Part shown: positions 1 through 9,188 of the stretch, one piece after another
Layout: each line of letters starts with the position of its first letter
How positions within the stretch are numbered: position 1 is the first letter of the stretch
Assembly (NCBI GenBank): GCA_963828755.1
Contig: CAWHFY010000024.1
Coordinates: 1-64,000, forward strand
Source: WHSW01 sp963828755
GTDB taxonomy: Bacteria; Actinomycetota; Thermoleophilia; Solirubrobacterales; 70-9
Length of the DNA stretch: 64,000 nucleotides
Reading direction: 5' to 3'
Position numbers and translations under genes: made by a program
Notes under the pieces: generated by a model
Told to the model about the DNA's origin: nothing
What the model saw: only the letters and a program-made list of their open reading frames with translations
The model's database searches: none

Positions 1-273
1 CGCGTTCATCGAGCTCGAGCCACCCACCGACTTGCCCCGTGGGATGAACAGCGAGCGCCCGTTGACGGCGGGCTCGGGCTCGGTCGCGTAGTCCCAGTCG
101 AGCTTCGTGTGGAACTGGTTCGGAAACGCCGCCGGGATGCGGATGTTCGGGTGGCGGTCGCGCCCGCCCGCCTCGATCACGCGCACCCGTACCGAGGGGT
201 CCTCGCTGAGCCGGTTGGCGAGCACGCAGCCCGCCGAGCCAGCACCGACGATCACGTAGTCGTGCTCGGTCAC
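1..273 (-). CDS. GMC family oxidoreductase (choline dehydrogenase-like), N-terminal part only
   Basis: Reading leftward from a GTG at 273, the first 91 codons are visible and the gene runs off the left edge. The protein starts with an FAD-binding Rossmann motif (DYVIVGAGSAGCVLANRL), followed by an acidic-residue strand end (VIEAGG) and the GMC signature region (IPRGKSVGGSSSMNA). This layout is typical of flavin-dependent alcohol/choline dehydrogenases. The substrate cannot be told from this fragment. Start chosen because it lies just before the nucleotide-binding strand. Confidence 0.88.
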   Translation of the reverse strand, partial: MTEHDYVIVGAGSAGCVLANRLSEDPSVRVRVIEAGGRDRHPNIRIPAAFPNQFHTKLDWDYATEPEPAVNGRSLFIPRGKSVGGSSSMNA

Positions 274-357
274 CGCGGCGGATCCTACGCGCAGGCGAGC
301 ACCGCCGAAGGTCGCTCCGCACGCCGCCTCAACGGCGACGACTGAGCGCGAGCGGCC

Positions 358-1347
358 CTACTGGGCGCGGTCGAGCGCCTGGTTGAGCTCGTCCACGCTG
401 AACGCGCCCTCGATCCGGGTCGAGACCTTGCCGTCGGAGTCGACTACGAACAGCCACGGCTCGGTGCGCAGCCCGTAGTCGAGCACCTGCGAGCGGGCGC
501 CCTTGCTCGGGTCGTTGTCGTTCCAGATCTCCATGTGGATGTAGTTGGCGTCGTCAGGGCGATCGCGCTTGACCTGCTCCGCGACGTCGACCACCGGGCC
601 GCAGACGCGGCTCTGGCACAGGGCAGGGGTCGCGAAGAGCAGGACGGTCGGCTTCTTGCCGTCGACGTCGGCGAAGTCGACGTCGTGCATGTCGTCGGGC
701 GGCACCCGGGTGTCGATCTCGGTGATGTCGCCGACATCGTCCTTGGTCGGCGTGTGGATGACTGGGGCCTTCTCGCCGACCTCGGGCACCTTGTCCTCGT
801 CGGAGGTCTTGACGACGATGCTCGGGATGCGCACGGCCGAGTACGCGCCGTCGCGCTCGACCAGTGCGACCAGGCGCCACTCGCCGGGCTGGTCGAGCTG
901 CAGATCGGTGACGTAGACCGCCTTCGCCGCGTCTGGGTCGCCCGACGTCGTCTGAGCGGTGAACGCCGGCTCGGTCTCGAGGCTCTCGACTCGGGCGGGG
1001 AACGGGCCCTCGGCCTTGCCGCCGGGACCGTGGGCCGCGTAGATGGCGACGTTCGCGTCGGTGATCTGCTCGCGGTCAACGGTGAAGACAGCGAAGCCGA
1101 AGCGGTTGCGCCCGACCGTGAACGCCGTGCCGGCGGGAGCGACCACGAGATCGTCCCCGGCCCCGGAGTCGGCGATCAGGTCGTCGAGCGTTCCGCCATC
1201 GACCGGCGGGAACGAGGAGGCGGCGGGGGCGCTCTGGGTCTGGTCGCCGCTCGGATCGTCGCTGCCGCAGCCGGCGATCGCGACGACGAGGACGCCCATC
1301 AGGGCAAGGAGGATGGTGCGCGGAGGTCGGGGTCGCACCGGCGCCAA
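358..1347 (-). CDS. Lipoprotein with C-terminal thioredoxin-like domain
   Basis: A 329-residue protein. It has an N-terminal hydrophobic signal ending in a lipobox (VAIAGC, Cys near residue 27), so a membrane-anchored extracytoplasmic lipoprotein is expected. Residues about 40-190 form an uncharacterised beta-rich region. About 220-329 look like a thioredoxin fold: a PTVLLFATPALC strand, a CQSRVC pair (spacing CxxxxC instead of CxxC), and a late PWLFVVDSDGKV strand. The widened cysteine spacing argues against a standard thioredoxin and is closer to SCO1/peroxiredoxin-like proteins. Its role (copper handling or thiol redox) is not determined. Confidence 0.75.
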   Translation of the reverse strand: MAPVRPRPPRTILLALMGVLVVAIAGCGSDDPSGDQTQSAPAASSFPPVDGGTLDDLIADSGAGDDLVVAPAGTAFTVGRNRFGFAVFTVDREQITDANVAIYAAHGPGGKAEGPFPARVESLETEPAFTAQTTSGDPDAAKAVYVTDLQLDQPGEWRLVALVERDGAYSAVRIPSIVVKTSDEDKVPEVGEKAPVIHTPTKDDVGDITEIDTRVPPDDMHDVDFADVDGKKPTVLLFATPALCQSRVCGPVVDVAEQVKRDRPDDANYIHMEIWNDNDPSKGARSQVLDYGLRTEPWLFVVDSDGKVSTRIEGAFSVDELNQALDRAQ

Positions 1348-1444
1348 TATAGGGAGGCGGGCTAATCACCGTCTAAGCCGTGCGCCTTCCCGTACCCCGA
1401 TAGGGTGGCGCCGCGACACTGCCAACGGAGCGAGAGGAGCAGCA

Positions 1445-2169
1445 GTGGCGGAACGGGCGGCGCTGATCACAGGGGGTTCGAGCGGGATCGGTTTGGCGAT
1501 CGCGCGCGCGCTCGGCGAGGACGGCTACGGGGTGACGATCTCGGCCCGGCGTCCCGACAAGCTCGAAGCGGCGGCCGAGCAGCTGCGCGGCGAGGGCCTG
1601 GACGTGCAGGCGGTCGCCGGCGATGATGACCGAGGAGGACCAGATCGTCGCCCTGTTCGCGGCTCACCACGAGCGCTACGGGCGCCTCGACGTGCTCGCG
1701 AACAACGCCGGCGTCGGGATCGGCGAGGCGATGACCGACATCACGGCCAAGAAGCTCGACATCCAGATCGGGGCCAACCTGCGCGGCGTAATCCTCGCCA
1801 CTCGCGAAGGGCTGCCGCTACTCAAGGAGGCGGGCGCCGAGCACGGCAAGGCGCTGATCGCCAATACGGCGTCGATCGCCGGCAAGACCGGCCAGGCGTG
1901 GCTGAGCGTGTACTCGGCGACCAAGGCCGGCGTCGTCGGGCTTCAGCCAGGCGACGCAGAAGGAACACGTCGACGACGGGATCCAGGTGACCGCGCTGTG
2001 CCCCGGGTTCGTCGACACGCCGATGACCGAGTTCGTCAAGGACCAGGTCCCGGCCGAGAAGATGATCCGCCCCGAGGACATCGCCGAGGCGGTGCGCTAT
2101 CTGCTCCGCACGTCGCGGTACTGCCTGATCCCAGAGATCGTGTTCACGCGGCCTGGGGAGATGCTTTGA
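1445..2169 (+). CDS. Short-chain dehydrogenase/reductase (SDR), frameshifted twice
   Basis: NAD(P)-dependent oxidoreductase of the classical SDR family, read from a GTG with an upstream GAGAGGAGC ribosome site. The TGGSSGIG cofactor loop, the LANNAG motif and the catalytic YSATK are all present but sit in three consecutive frames. One extra base near 1626 and one extra G near 1936 (in a GGG run) explain both shifts. With these corrected the protein is about 240 aa, normal for the family, and ends RPGEML. Likely sequencing indels. Substrate unknown. Confidence 0.82.
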
Positions 2170-2191
2170 GGTTGGGCGCTCGCCGCTCGGG

Positions 2192-2692
2192 CTAGCTTCG
2201 GCTGAGCTCGGCTTCGGTTGCGCTGAGCAAGTCGGATTGCGGTCGGCGACGGCGCACGTGGATCGGCGCGTCGCTCGGCTCGGGTGGCGCGATCTCCGGC
2301 ACCGGTTCGACGTGACCGGCGCGCTGGCGGCGCTCGGAGCGGATCTGCGCGGCGAGCTCGGCGATCGAGACGTGGTCGAGCGAGGTGTCGACGTCGAGGC
2401 TCGACTCCAGCAGGGACCGGAGGGTCGCGACCTCGCGCCTGGTCGCGCGCCGCGGCCGGCGCGGGTTGGTGTACTCGTCCCAGGCGCGGGCGAAGGCGGC
2501 GACGTCGGTCCGGCCGCCGTTGCGGTGAGCGGCGAGCATCGGGCAGATGCCGCCCGAGCTGCTGTCGACGTAGGCGCCGACGATGATCCGGTTCGTCGCG
2601 ATGCCGCGCAGCATCGCGTCCCTCGTCCGGCGCGGCAGCCGCTCCACGGCGATGCGCAGGCGGCGGGCGGGATCACGAGGTCGGCGTCGCAT
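2192..2692 (-). CDS. Conserved hypothetical protein (166 aa)
   Basis: Not recognised as a characterised family. The N-terminal half (PRRTRDAMLRGIATNRIIVG, then VDSSSGGICPMLAAHRNGG) resembles a small conserved protein that I associate with actinobacterial genomes. The C-terminal half is charged and probably disordered. No signal peptide or membrane segment. I chose the ATG at 2692; a TTG three codons further upstream is also open. It is convergent with the SDR gene, 22 bases away. Confidence 0.6.
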   Translation of the reverse strand: MRRRPRDPARRLRIAVERLPRRTRDAMLRGIATNRIIVGAYVDSSSGGICPMLAAHRNGGRTDVAAFARAWDEYTNPRRPRRATRREVATLRSLLESSLDVDTSLDHVSIAELAAQIRSERRQRAGHVEPVPEIAPPEPSDAPIHVRRRRPQSDLLSATEAELSRS

Positions 2693-2786
2693 CTTCGACA
2701 ATGGTCGGCGACGTGAATGTTCTGGTCAAACCGCGCCACCGCGCCGGAAACAGATCTTGCAGGCGCCGGCGCCGTAGCGGAGGGCG

Positions 2787-3981
2787 ATGAGCCGCGCCCG
2801 GGTGATGGTCGCGGCGTTCGGCGACCCCGGACACGCGTTTCCCGCGATCGCCCTGGCCAGGGCGCTGGCGCAACGCGGCAACGAGGTCGTGGTCGAGACC
2901 TGGGAGCACTGGCGCGAGGCGGTCGAGGGGGTCGGGCTCGGCTTCGTCGCGGCGCAGGAGTATCAGACGTTTCCGCCGCGCCCGGCCGACGAGAGCGGCG
3001 ACCCGAGCGCCGCGGATGCGGCGCTCGCGATGCTGCCGATGCTCGAGTCCGAGGGCTACGACGTCGTCGTCTCGGACATCCTGACGCTCGCGCCGGCGCT
3101 CGCCGCCGAGCGCGCCGGGCTGCGGCGGGCGACCCTGATCCCCCACGTGTACCCGGTGCACGAGGCCGGGCTGCCGTTCTTCGCGATCGGGGCGATGCCG
3201 CCGCGAACGCAGGTTGGCCGGGCGGTGTGGCGAGCGGCGCTACCGGTCCTGCTCGGCGGGCTGAAGCGCGGGCGCACCGAGCTCAACGAGTCGCGCGCCC
3301 AGGTCGGCCTCGCGCCGACCGAGCGCCTGCACGGCGGGATCTCCGAGCGCCTCGCGCTGGTCGCGACGTTCCCGCAGCTCGAGTATCCGCGCCGCTGGCC
3401 CGCCGCGGTCCGGATCACCGGGCCCATGCCGTTCGAGCTTCCCTACCCGGACGTCGAGCTGCCGCCGGGCGATGCGCCGCTCGTCCTGGTGGCGCCGTCG
3501 ACCGCTCAGGACCCCGACTGTCGCCTGGTCCGGGTAGCGCTCGAGGCGCTCGCCGACGAGCCGGTGCGGGTGCTGGCGACGACCAACCGCCACGCGCCGC
3601 CCGAGCCGCTGCCGCCGGCCCCGCCGAACGCGCTGATCGTCGATTGGCTGAGCTACACGCAGGCGATGGCAGCCGCCGACCTCGTCCTCTGTCATGGCGG
3701 CCACGGGACCGTCGCCCGGGCGCTGGCCGCCGGGGCGCCGCTGATCTGCTGCCCGGCGGTCGGCGACATGGCCGAGAACGGCGCCCGGGTCGCCTGGTCG
3801 GGAGCCGGGCTGATGCTGCCGTGGCGCCTGATCTCCGCCGCATCGCTCCGGCTCACGGTTCGCAGGGCGCTGGGGGATCCGTCACTGCGCGAGCGGGCGC
3901 GAGAGATCGAGGCCTGGGCCGCCGACAACGACGGCGCCCGGGGGCGGCGCCGAGCTGGTCGAGCAGCTGGCGCGGTCGTGA
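2787..3981 (+). CDS. Glycosyltransferase, GT1/MGT-like, 3' frameshift
   Basis: UDP-sugar-dependent glycosyltransferase with a GT-B layout: an N-terminal acceptor domain (VAAFGDPGHAFPAIALARAL) and a C-terminal donor domain with a degenerate PSPG-like stretch (LVLCHGGHGTVARALAAGAP). A GGAGGG ribosome site precedes the ATG at 2787. The literal frame runs on through the tRNA to 4046. One extra base in the G-run near 3942 restores a natural ending (GGAELVEQLARS) at 3981, just before the tRNA. Acceptor unknown; lipid or macrolide-like compounds are typical. Confidence 0.8.
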
Positions 3982-3984
3982 GAG

Positions 3985-4057
3985 CTCCGGGGGTGGGACT
4001 CGAACCCACAACCTATCGGGTAACAACCGATTGCTCTGCCAATTGAGCTACCCCGGA
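3985..4057 (-). tRNA. tRNA-Asn (anticodon GTT)
   Basis: Read on the minus strand it begins TCCGGGG, which pairs with CCCCGGA near its 3' end plus discriminator G. A five-base anticodon stem (ATCGG/CCGAT) closes the loop TTGTTAC with anticodon GTT (bases 4024-4022). The T arm is GTGGG-TTCGAGT-CCCAC. 73 nt, no intron; CCA is not encoded. It ends three bases from the corrected stop of the convergent glycosyltransferase gene. Confidence 0.97.
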
Positions 4058-4070
4058 CCGGGTTGAACGG

Positions 4071-4787
4071 TCATGCCGCCGCGGGATCCGCGCGGTCGAT
4101 CGATTCAGGCAGGCTAGCGGCTCCGACCTCCACCTCGGCATGACAGTTCGAGCACAGGAGAACGCACTTCGCCGCCTCCGCTCGGGCCGCGGCGAGCGAG
4201 CGGGTGAACCCGCGGTGCGCGATCCCGAACGCCTTCGTATCGGGATCGAGGTGATGGAACTGAAGGGCTGCCAGGCAGCGGTCATAGCCGCACAGCGCGC
4301 AGCTTCCGCCGCGCTCCTTGACAAGCACCCGCTTGAGGCGCCGGCGTTTGCGGGCGACCGCCTCTGACCTGCATTTCTTACAACGCGGACGCTTCTCGGT
4401 GCCAACGAGTGCGTACTCCGTCTCACCATGATGGCGGCAGCGTCGAACGACGGTGGTGTCTCCGGCCGCGAGCGCCGCCTCGACCTCTTCGCGTCGAAGC
4501 CGACGGGCTGTATCGAGGCCATGAACCGCGAGCCAGTAGCGAACCGTCGCAACGCTTCTGTCGACCACCTCAGCAATCGCGCGGTGCGTCATGCCCGTCG
4601 CGACCAGTGGCCTCAACTGCTCGCGCGTGAGGGCTCCGCGAGCTGCATGCGTCGCCCGGCCATTCGGCTCAAGGCCGTACTTCTTGCACCAATAACCCAC
4701 GGTGGACGGATCGCGGCCGACGAGCTCGCCGATCTCGGTCAGGGAGAGCCCACTTTGAAGCCAACCCTCGAGCCGATCTCGGTCCAT
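4071..4787 (-). CDS. HTH - zinc ribbon - HNH endonuclease-like protein
   Basis: 238 aa with three parts. Residues about 1-90 hold two helix-turn-helix-like repeats (LSLTEIGELVGRDPSTVGYW and MTHRAIAEVVDRSVATVRYW). About 110-145 hold a Cys/His cluster (CRHHGETEYALVG, then CKKC). About 160-225 hold an HNH fold with zinc cysteines (CALCGYDRC), the FHHLDP motif and CSNCHAEVE. Such proteins are common in Actinobacteria, often in several copies. A perfect SOS-type palindrome lies about 33 bases upstream of the ATG, so damage-inducible expression is likely. Role (homing, defence or repair) unknown. Confidence 0.82.
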   Translation of the reverse strand: MDRDRLEGWLQSGLSLTEIGELVGRDPSTVGYWCKKYGLEPNGRATHAARGALTREQLRPLVATGMTHRAIAEVVDRSVATVRYWLAVHGLDTARRLRREEVEAALAAGDTTVVRRCRHHGETEYALVGTEKRPRCKKCRSEAVARKRRRLKRVLVKERGGSCALCGYDRCLAALQFHHLDPDTKAFGIAHRGFTRSLAAARAEAAKCVLLCSNCHAEVEVGAASLPESIDRADPAAA

Positions 4788-4819
4788 GCTCGGAGTATCC
4801 CGGCTCGATCGGACGGAAA

Positions 4820-4837
4820 AGCGAACGTCTGTTCGCT
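4820..4837. promoter_or_regulatory. LexA (SOS) box upstream of the HNH gene
   Basis: Perfect inverted repeat AGCGAAC-GTCT-GTTCGCT. The inner part fits the Gram-positive/actinobacterial LexA consensus CGAAC-N4-GTTCG exactly. It lies between dnaG's stop and the HNH gene's start, in the promoter region of the latter. Confidence 0.75.
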
Positions 4838-4854
4838 CTCAGCAACCTCCGAGG

Positions 4855-6639
4855 CTACGACTGCGCCCGCGCGATCCGCTCCGTGAGCTCTGCGCGGCGG
4901 CGCTGCAGTTCGACCGGCGGGGCGCCGCCGTTGGTCGCGGCGGCCGCGATCTCGTCGTCGAGCTTCGCGACCTCCAGCTCGAGCAGGCTGAGCTCCATCG
5001 CCTCGGCGCTGGCGGGCTCCTCCTCGGCGCGCATCTTGACGTCGGTGACGTAGGCGAGCAGTTCCTCGTCGTCGCGGCTGAGGCCCGCCAGCGGGTCGTC
5101 GAGGTGGTCGCGCAGCCAGACCCGGGCGCGGGCCGCGACCGGGCGCGAGAAGTGCTCGTCGGAGAGCTTGTCGAGCACCTCCTGGCCCTCGGCCGGCAAT
5201 CGCACGCACATCGCCAGTAACGCCAGCTCGCGCAGCTCGCGCGAGTTCAGCGCCTGCGTCGGCGCGCGCGGCGGCGGCTCGCCCTCCGGCGCGGCCGCGG
5301 GCTCCGGGGCGCGCGCCGCCGGCTTCGGCCCGCTGACCGCCGCCGCGGTGCGCCGCGCGACCAGCCCGGGGTCGGCGTCGAGGCGGTTGGCAACCTCGCG
5401 CATGAGCTCCTCGCGCGTGATCGAGTCGGGCAACGTGGCGATCACCGCCACGACCTCGTCGAGCGCTCGGTCGCGCCCCGACGGCGAGCTCAGGTCGCCG
5501 TCGTCGAGAAGCGTGTGGACGTGGAAGACCGGCAGGTCCTCAGCGGCCTCGATCGCGTTGCGAAACGCGGTCGCGCTCGCCCCATCGCCGCCGGCGAGGA
5601 GGTCGGCCGGGTCCTTGCCCTCGGGCATCCGCGCCACCCGCAGCCGCAGCCGCTTACCTCCCACCGCCTGCGCCCTCAGCATCGCCTCGCGCCCGGCGCG
5701 GTCGGCGTCGAGCGCCAGCACCGCCTCCTCCGCGTAGGCGGAGAGCAGCTTCACCTGCTCGGGCGTGATCGCCGTGCCCATGATCGCGACCGCGTCGCGG
5801 ATCCCGGCCTGGTGACAGGCGATCACGTCCGTGTAGCCCTCGACCACCACCGCGCGCCCGCTCTTCACGATCTGCGCTCGCGAGCGCTCGATCCCGTACA
5901 GCGTGCGCCGCTTCGAGTACAGCTCGCCCTCCGGCGAGTTGACGTACTTCGGCTTCTGGTCGGGCAGCAGGGCGCGAGCGCCGAAGCCCTGCACGCGCCC
6001 GCGGGCGTCGCGGATCGGGAAGATGATCCGCGAGCGGAAGCGGTCGTAGTGGCCGCGGCCCTTCTGGCTCTTGAGGATCAGACCCGCCGCCTCGATCTCC
6101 TCGATCGAGTAGCCCGCCTTCTGGCCGCGGATCAGCACCGTGTCCCAGGTGCCCGGCGCGCAGCCGACCCCGAACTCATCGAGCGCCTCGGCCCCGAGCC
6201 CGCGCGACGCCAGGTAGTCGCGCGCCCTCGACGCCTGCGGGGCGTCGCGAAGGAAGGTCGCGTAAAAGCCGGCGGTGCGCTCGAGCAGCTCAGTCAGCCG
6301 GGCGCGCTTGCGCCGCTGCTCCTCGGCGCGCGGATCCTCCGACTCGCGCTCGAGCTCGACCCCGTAACGGTCCGCCAGCGCCTCGACCGCGTCGGGAAAC
6401 GCGAGCCCCTCCTTCTCCTCGACGAACTTGATCACGTCGCCCCCCACCCCACAACCGAAGCAGTGATAGAGCTTGTCCGTCGGATCGACCGAGAACGAGG
6501 GCGAGCGCTCGTCGTGAAACGGGCACAGGCCCGTGTAGCGGACACCGGAGCGGCGCAGCTCCGTGTGCGCCGAGATCACCTCGACGATGTCGGACGCCTC
6601 CTTCACCCGCTCCACCGATGCTGCGGTAAACAGGGCCAT
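4855..6639 (-). CDS. dnaG: DNA primase DnaG
   Basis: Makes RNA primers at the replication fork. 594 aa, normal length. N-terminal CHC2 zinc finger (CPFHDERSPSF and YHCFGCGVGG), then the RNA-polymerase core with the Toprim motif VEGYTDVIACHQAG and metal-binding LALDADRAGREAM. The C-terminal helical region would contact DnaB; it is preceded by a Pro/Ala-rich linker around residues 435-465. It sits directly after dgt in the recO-DUF3159-dgt-dnaG series, all on one strand. The start ATG gives the usual beginning seen in actinobacterial DnaG. Confidence 0.96.
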   Translation of the reverse strand: MALFTAASVERVKEASDIVEVISAHTELRRSGVRYTGLCPFHDERSPSFSVDPTDKLYHCFGCGVGGDVIKFVEEKEGLAFPDAVEALADRYGVELERESEDPRAEEQRRKRARLTELLERTAGFYATFLRDAPQASRARDYLASRGLGAEALDEFGVGCAPGTWDTVLIRGQKAGYSIEEIEAAGLILKSQKGRGHYDRFRSRIIFPIRDARGRVQGFGARALLPDQKPKYVNSPEGELYSKRRTLYGIERSRAQIVKSGRAVVVEGYTDVIACHQAGIRDAVAIMGTAITPEQVKLLSAYAEEAVLALDADRAGREAMLRAQAVGGKRLRLRVARMPEGKDPADLLAGGDGASATAFRNAIEAAEDLPVFHVHTLLDDGDLSSPSGRDRALDEVVAVIATLPDSITREELMREVANRLDADPGLVARRTAAAVSGPKPAARAPEPAAAPEGEPPPRAPTQALNSRELRELALLAMCVRLPAEGQEVLDKLSDEHFSRPVAARARVWLRDHLDDPLAGLSRDDEELLAYVTDVKMRAEEEPASAEAMELSLLELEVAKLDDEIAAAATNGGAPPVELQRRRAELTERIARAQS

Positions 6640-6694
6640 CAGATCAGGCGCCTCAGCGGCGGCGCGGTTCGGCTTCGCGCTGCCGCGCTCCGCC

Positions 6695-7699
6695 TCACAG
6701 CCGCGACTCCTCGGGCAGCGCGACCCTGCGGTAGCTGGCGATCGCGAAGCGGTCGGTCATCCCGGCGACGTAGTCGGTCACCCGCTGCAGCTCGGCCGGG
6801 TCGTCGGCGCCATCGAGGTAGTGGTCGAACAGACCGCGCAGCGTTCGCTGCACCCGGTCGTGCTCGCTGCGCGCCTCGGGCCCGAGGTACACGTGGTCGA
6901 ACATGAACTTGCGCAGCCGCAGCATCGCGCCGCCGACCTCGTCGGACTGGGCGATGTCGCCGCGCTCGCGCGAGACCTCGACGATGTCGCGAACCAGCGT
7001 GTCGATCCGCGCCGCGCCGGTCGGGCCGAGCAGGTCGATCTGCGCGTCCGGCAGATCGACCTCGTCGAGGATGCCGGCCCGTACGGCGTCGTCGATGTCG
7101 TGGTTGATGTAGGCGACCCGGTCGACCAGCCGCACGATCCGCCCCTCGAGCGTCGCCGGCTTCGTCGGCCCGGTGTGGTTGAGGATCCCGTCGCGAACCG
7201 GCTCGGTCAGGTTGAGCCCGTGGCCGTCGCGCTCGAGTTCGTCGACGACGCGCAGCGAGTGCCGGTTGTGCTGAAAGCCGTCGGCGCCGTGGTCGCGCAG
7301 CGCCTGGTCGAGCGCCTCCTCGCCGATGTGGCCGAACGGCGGGTGGCCCAGGTCGTGCCCGAGGCCGATCGCCTCGGTCAGATCCTCGTTGAGCCCGAGC
7401 GCCCGGGCCACGGTGCGGGCGATGAAGCAGGTCTCGAGCGTGTGCGTGAGCCGGGTCCGATAGTGATCGCCCTCGGGGGCGATGAACACCTGCGTCTTGT
7501 GCTTGAGTCGCCGGAACGCCTTCGAGTGCGCGATCCGGTCGCGATCGCGCTGAAACGGCGTCCGCACGGGGCTGTCGTCCTCCGGCTCGCGCCGACGGGC
7601 CGGATACGACCTGGTCGCCGGCTCCCACAGAAACTCGGCCTCCCAGCGCTCGACGCGCTCGCGCAGGCTGGAGTCGATCGTTTCGCGCGCTTCGCTCAA
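6695..7699 (-). CDS. dgt: Deoxyguanosinetriphosphate triphosphohydrolase-like protein
   Basis: HD-domain dNTP triphosphohydrolase that cleaves dNTPs to deoxynucleoside plus tripolyphosphate. Metal ligands are visible: H in RLTHTLETCFIA, the HD pair in GLGHDLGHPPFGH, and D in YINHDIDDAVRAG. The frame is open further upstream, but the family usually starts at SLRERVERWEAEFL. I choose the TTG at 7699, whose bases overlap the TGA of the preceding gene. About 334 aa. Adjacent to dnaG, as in many Actinobacteria. Confidence 0.9.
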   Translation of the reverse strand: MSEARETIDSSLRERVERWEAEFLWEPATRSYPARRREPEDDSPVRTPFQRDRDRIAHSKAFRRLKHKTQVFIAPEGDHYRTRLTHTLETCFIARTVARALGLNEDLTEAIGLGHDLGHPPFGHIGEEALDQALRDHGADGFQHNRHSLRVVDELERDGHGLNLTEPVRDGILNHTGPTKPATLEGRIVRLVDRVAYINHDIDDAVRAGILDEVDLPDAQIDLLGPTGAARIDTLVRDIVEVSRERGDIAQSDEVGGAMLRLRKFMFDHVYLGPEARSEHDRVQRTLRGLFDHYLDGADDPAELQRVTDYVAGMTDRFAIASYRRVALPEESRL

Positions 7700-8376
7700 T
7701 CCGGGGTGAGCATACGGCGAGCCGCCGCACGCTCGTCCGGATCGGCGCCCTCGCGGATCACCAGGTAGGACAGCCATATGGCGACCGCGAAGATCGGCAG
7801 CCCCATCGCGGTGCGTGCGATCCCGAGAGCGAGCAGCGCGTCGGTGAGATACAGCGGCAGCTGGACCGCGAGGCGCGCCGTGAAGACGCCGACCCAGATC
7901 CAGCTCGCGCGGGTGTAGACAGCGAGTCGTTCGGGGTCCTCCCGCCAGCCCTTCTCTCCGAGCACGGGCGCCAGCAGGACCCCGAGCAGGGGCCGGCGGA
8001 TCGCGATCGAGACCAGGTAGGCGGATGCATAGGCCGCGTTGAGAAAGAGTCCGGGAAGAAAGAAGTTCTCCGCCTTGCCGGTGCGATCGGCGATGAACGC
8101 CGAGAGCGCGACGCCCGCGAACCCGGCGAACGCGTACTGGAGCGGCTCGCGGCGCAGCACCCGGACCACCGTGATCAGGGCGCCCACGCCGATCGCGATC
8201 CAGACCGCGAGCGAGAGGTCGTTGCCCCCCGCGGTGTAGGCGATCACGAACGCGAGCGCCGGCAAACTGGAGTCCGCGATGCCCTGCGGGCCGCCGAGCG
8301 CGTCGAGCAAGTCGTTGCGGCGCTCGTCTGACAACTCGGCTCGCCGCTCGTCGGACATCGGTCGATCTTTGCGCAT
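7696..8376 (-). CDS. DUF3159 family integral membrane protein
   Basis: 226 aa with about five or six hydrophobic segments between residues 40 and 210, for example ALAFVIAYTAGGNDLSLAVW, WIAIGVGALITVV and AAYASAYLVSIAI. A charged, Arg/Asp-rich N-terminus precedes the first segment. The pattern fits DUF3159, an actinobacterial family of unknown function. The stop overlaps the presumed start of dgt. A start at the second Met (residue 7) is equally possible. Confidence 0.72.
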   Translation of the reverse strand: MRKDRPMSDERRAELSDERRNDLLDALGGPQGIADSSLPALAFVIAYTAGGNDLSLAVWIAIGVGALITVVRVLRREPLQYAFAGFAGVALSAFIADRTGKAENFFLPGLFLNAAYASAYLVSIAIRRPLLGVLLAPVLGEKGWREDPERLAVYTRASWIWVGVFTARLAVQLPLYLTDALLALGIARTAMGLPIFAVAIWLSYLVIREGADPDERAAARRMLTPD

Positions 8377-8403
8377 CGACCCGGCGCGTAGGCGACGCGT
8401 CGA

Positions 8404-9147
8404 CTAGGCGGCGGCGCGAAGCTGGACGTTGGCGTGGTGCTCGAGCGTCTCCGAGATCGCGCGCTCGGCCTGGCGCAGAGCGCGCGGGCCGGCGACCGGG
8501 GTCTGGGCGAGCGGTCGTCCGAGCGCCTCGACCATGAACTCGTGCGCCTCCCCCGATAGGGGGAACCCCCCGCGCTCACACGAGGCGCAGACCACGCCTC
8601 CCGCATCGCCGGAGAAGCCGACCAGCTCGCCCGCCTCGCCGCAGCGCGCACACGAGGCGAGCTCGGGCGCGAACCCTGTCGCCAACGCCAGCTTCAGCCG
8701 GAAGGCGAGCGCCGTGCCGAGGCCGGCGGCGCCGTCGGCGCTGCCGAGCCCGTCGACCGACTCGGCCCCGTCGAGAATCGCCAGGTAGCGGCAGAGCAGG
8801 TTGTAGGCGGCGAGGTTCGACTCCTCGGTGTCACAGAGGCGCAGCACCGCGTCGCAGGCGCGCGCCGCGGCCCCGAGCGCGGCCCCGTCGGCTCGCAGGT
8901 TGGGGTGCGCTGCGACCGTGTGCGCCGCGGTGACCGTGCTCAGATCGCCGCGGCCCTGGTGGAGGACCAGATCGAGCCGAAAGAACGGCTCCAGCCGCCC
9001 GCCGAAGCGCGAGCGCGGCTTGCGCACGCCCTTGGCGATCGCCCCGATCCGCCCCCGCGAGGCGCTGTAGAGGTGCAGGATCCGATCCGCCTCGCCGTAG
9101 CGGATGCTGCGCAGGACGATCGCCTCGGTCTTGAACTTGCCGGCCAC
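8404..9147 (-). CDS. recO: DNA repair protein RecO
   Basis: Recombination mediator that loads RecA with RecR. 247 aa, normal length. N-terminal OB fold (KTEAIVLRSIRYGEADRILH, then GRIGAIAKGVRKPRSRFGG) followed by a helical domain and a C-terminal zinc finger (CARCGEAGELVGF, then CASCERGGFPLSG). First gene of the recO-DUF3159-dgt-dnaG run. Confidence 0.95.
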   Translation of the reverse strand: MAGKFKTEAIVLRSIRYGEADRILHLYSASRGRIGAIAKGVRKPRSRFGGRLEPFFRLDLVLHQGRGDLSTVTAAHTVAAHPNLRADGAALGAAARACDAVLRLCDTEESNLAAYNLLCRYLAILDGAESVDGLGSADGAAGLGTALAFRLKLALATGFAPELASCARCGEAGELVGFSGDAGGVVCASCERGGFPLSGEAHEFMVEALGRPLAQTPVAGPRALRQAERAISETLEHHANVQLRAAA

Positions 9148-9188
9148 GAGCCGTCAAAGATTGCCCGACCGGCCGGACGCGAATGCAG

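Noticed and set aside
5515..6906. Plus-strand ORF of 463 codons
   Set aside because: Antisense shadow of dnaG, no recognisable domain or ribosome site.
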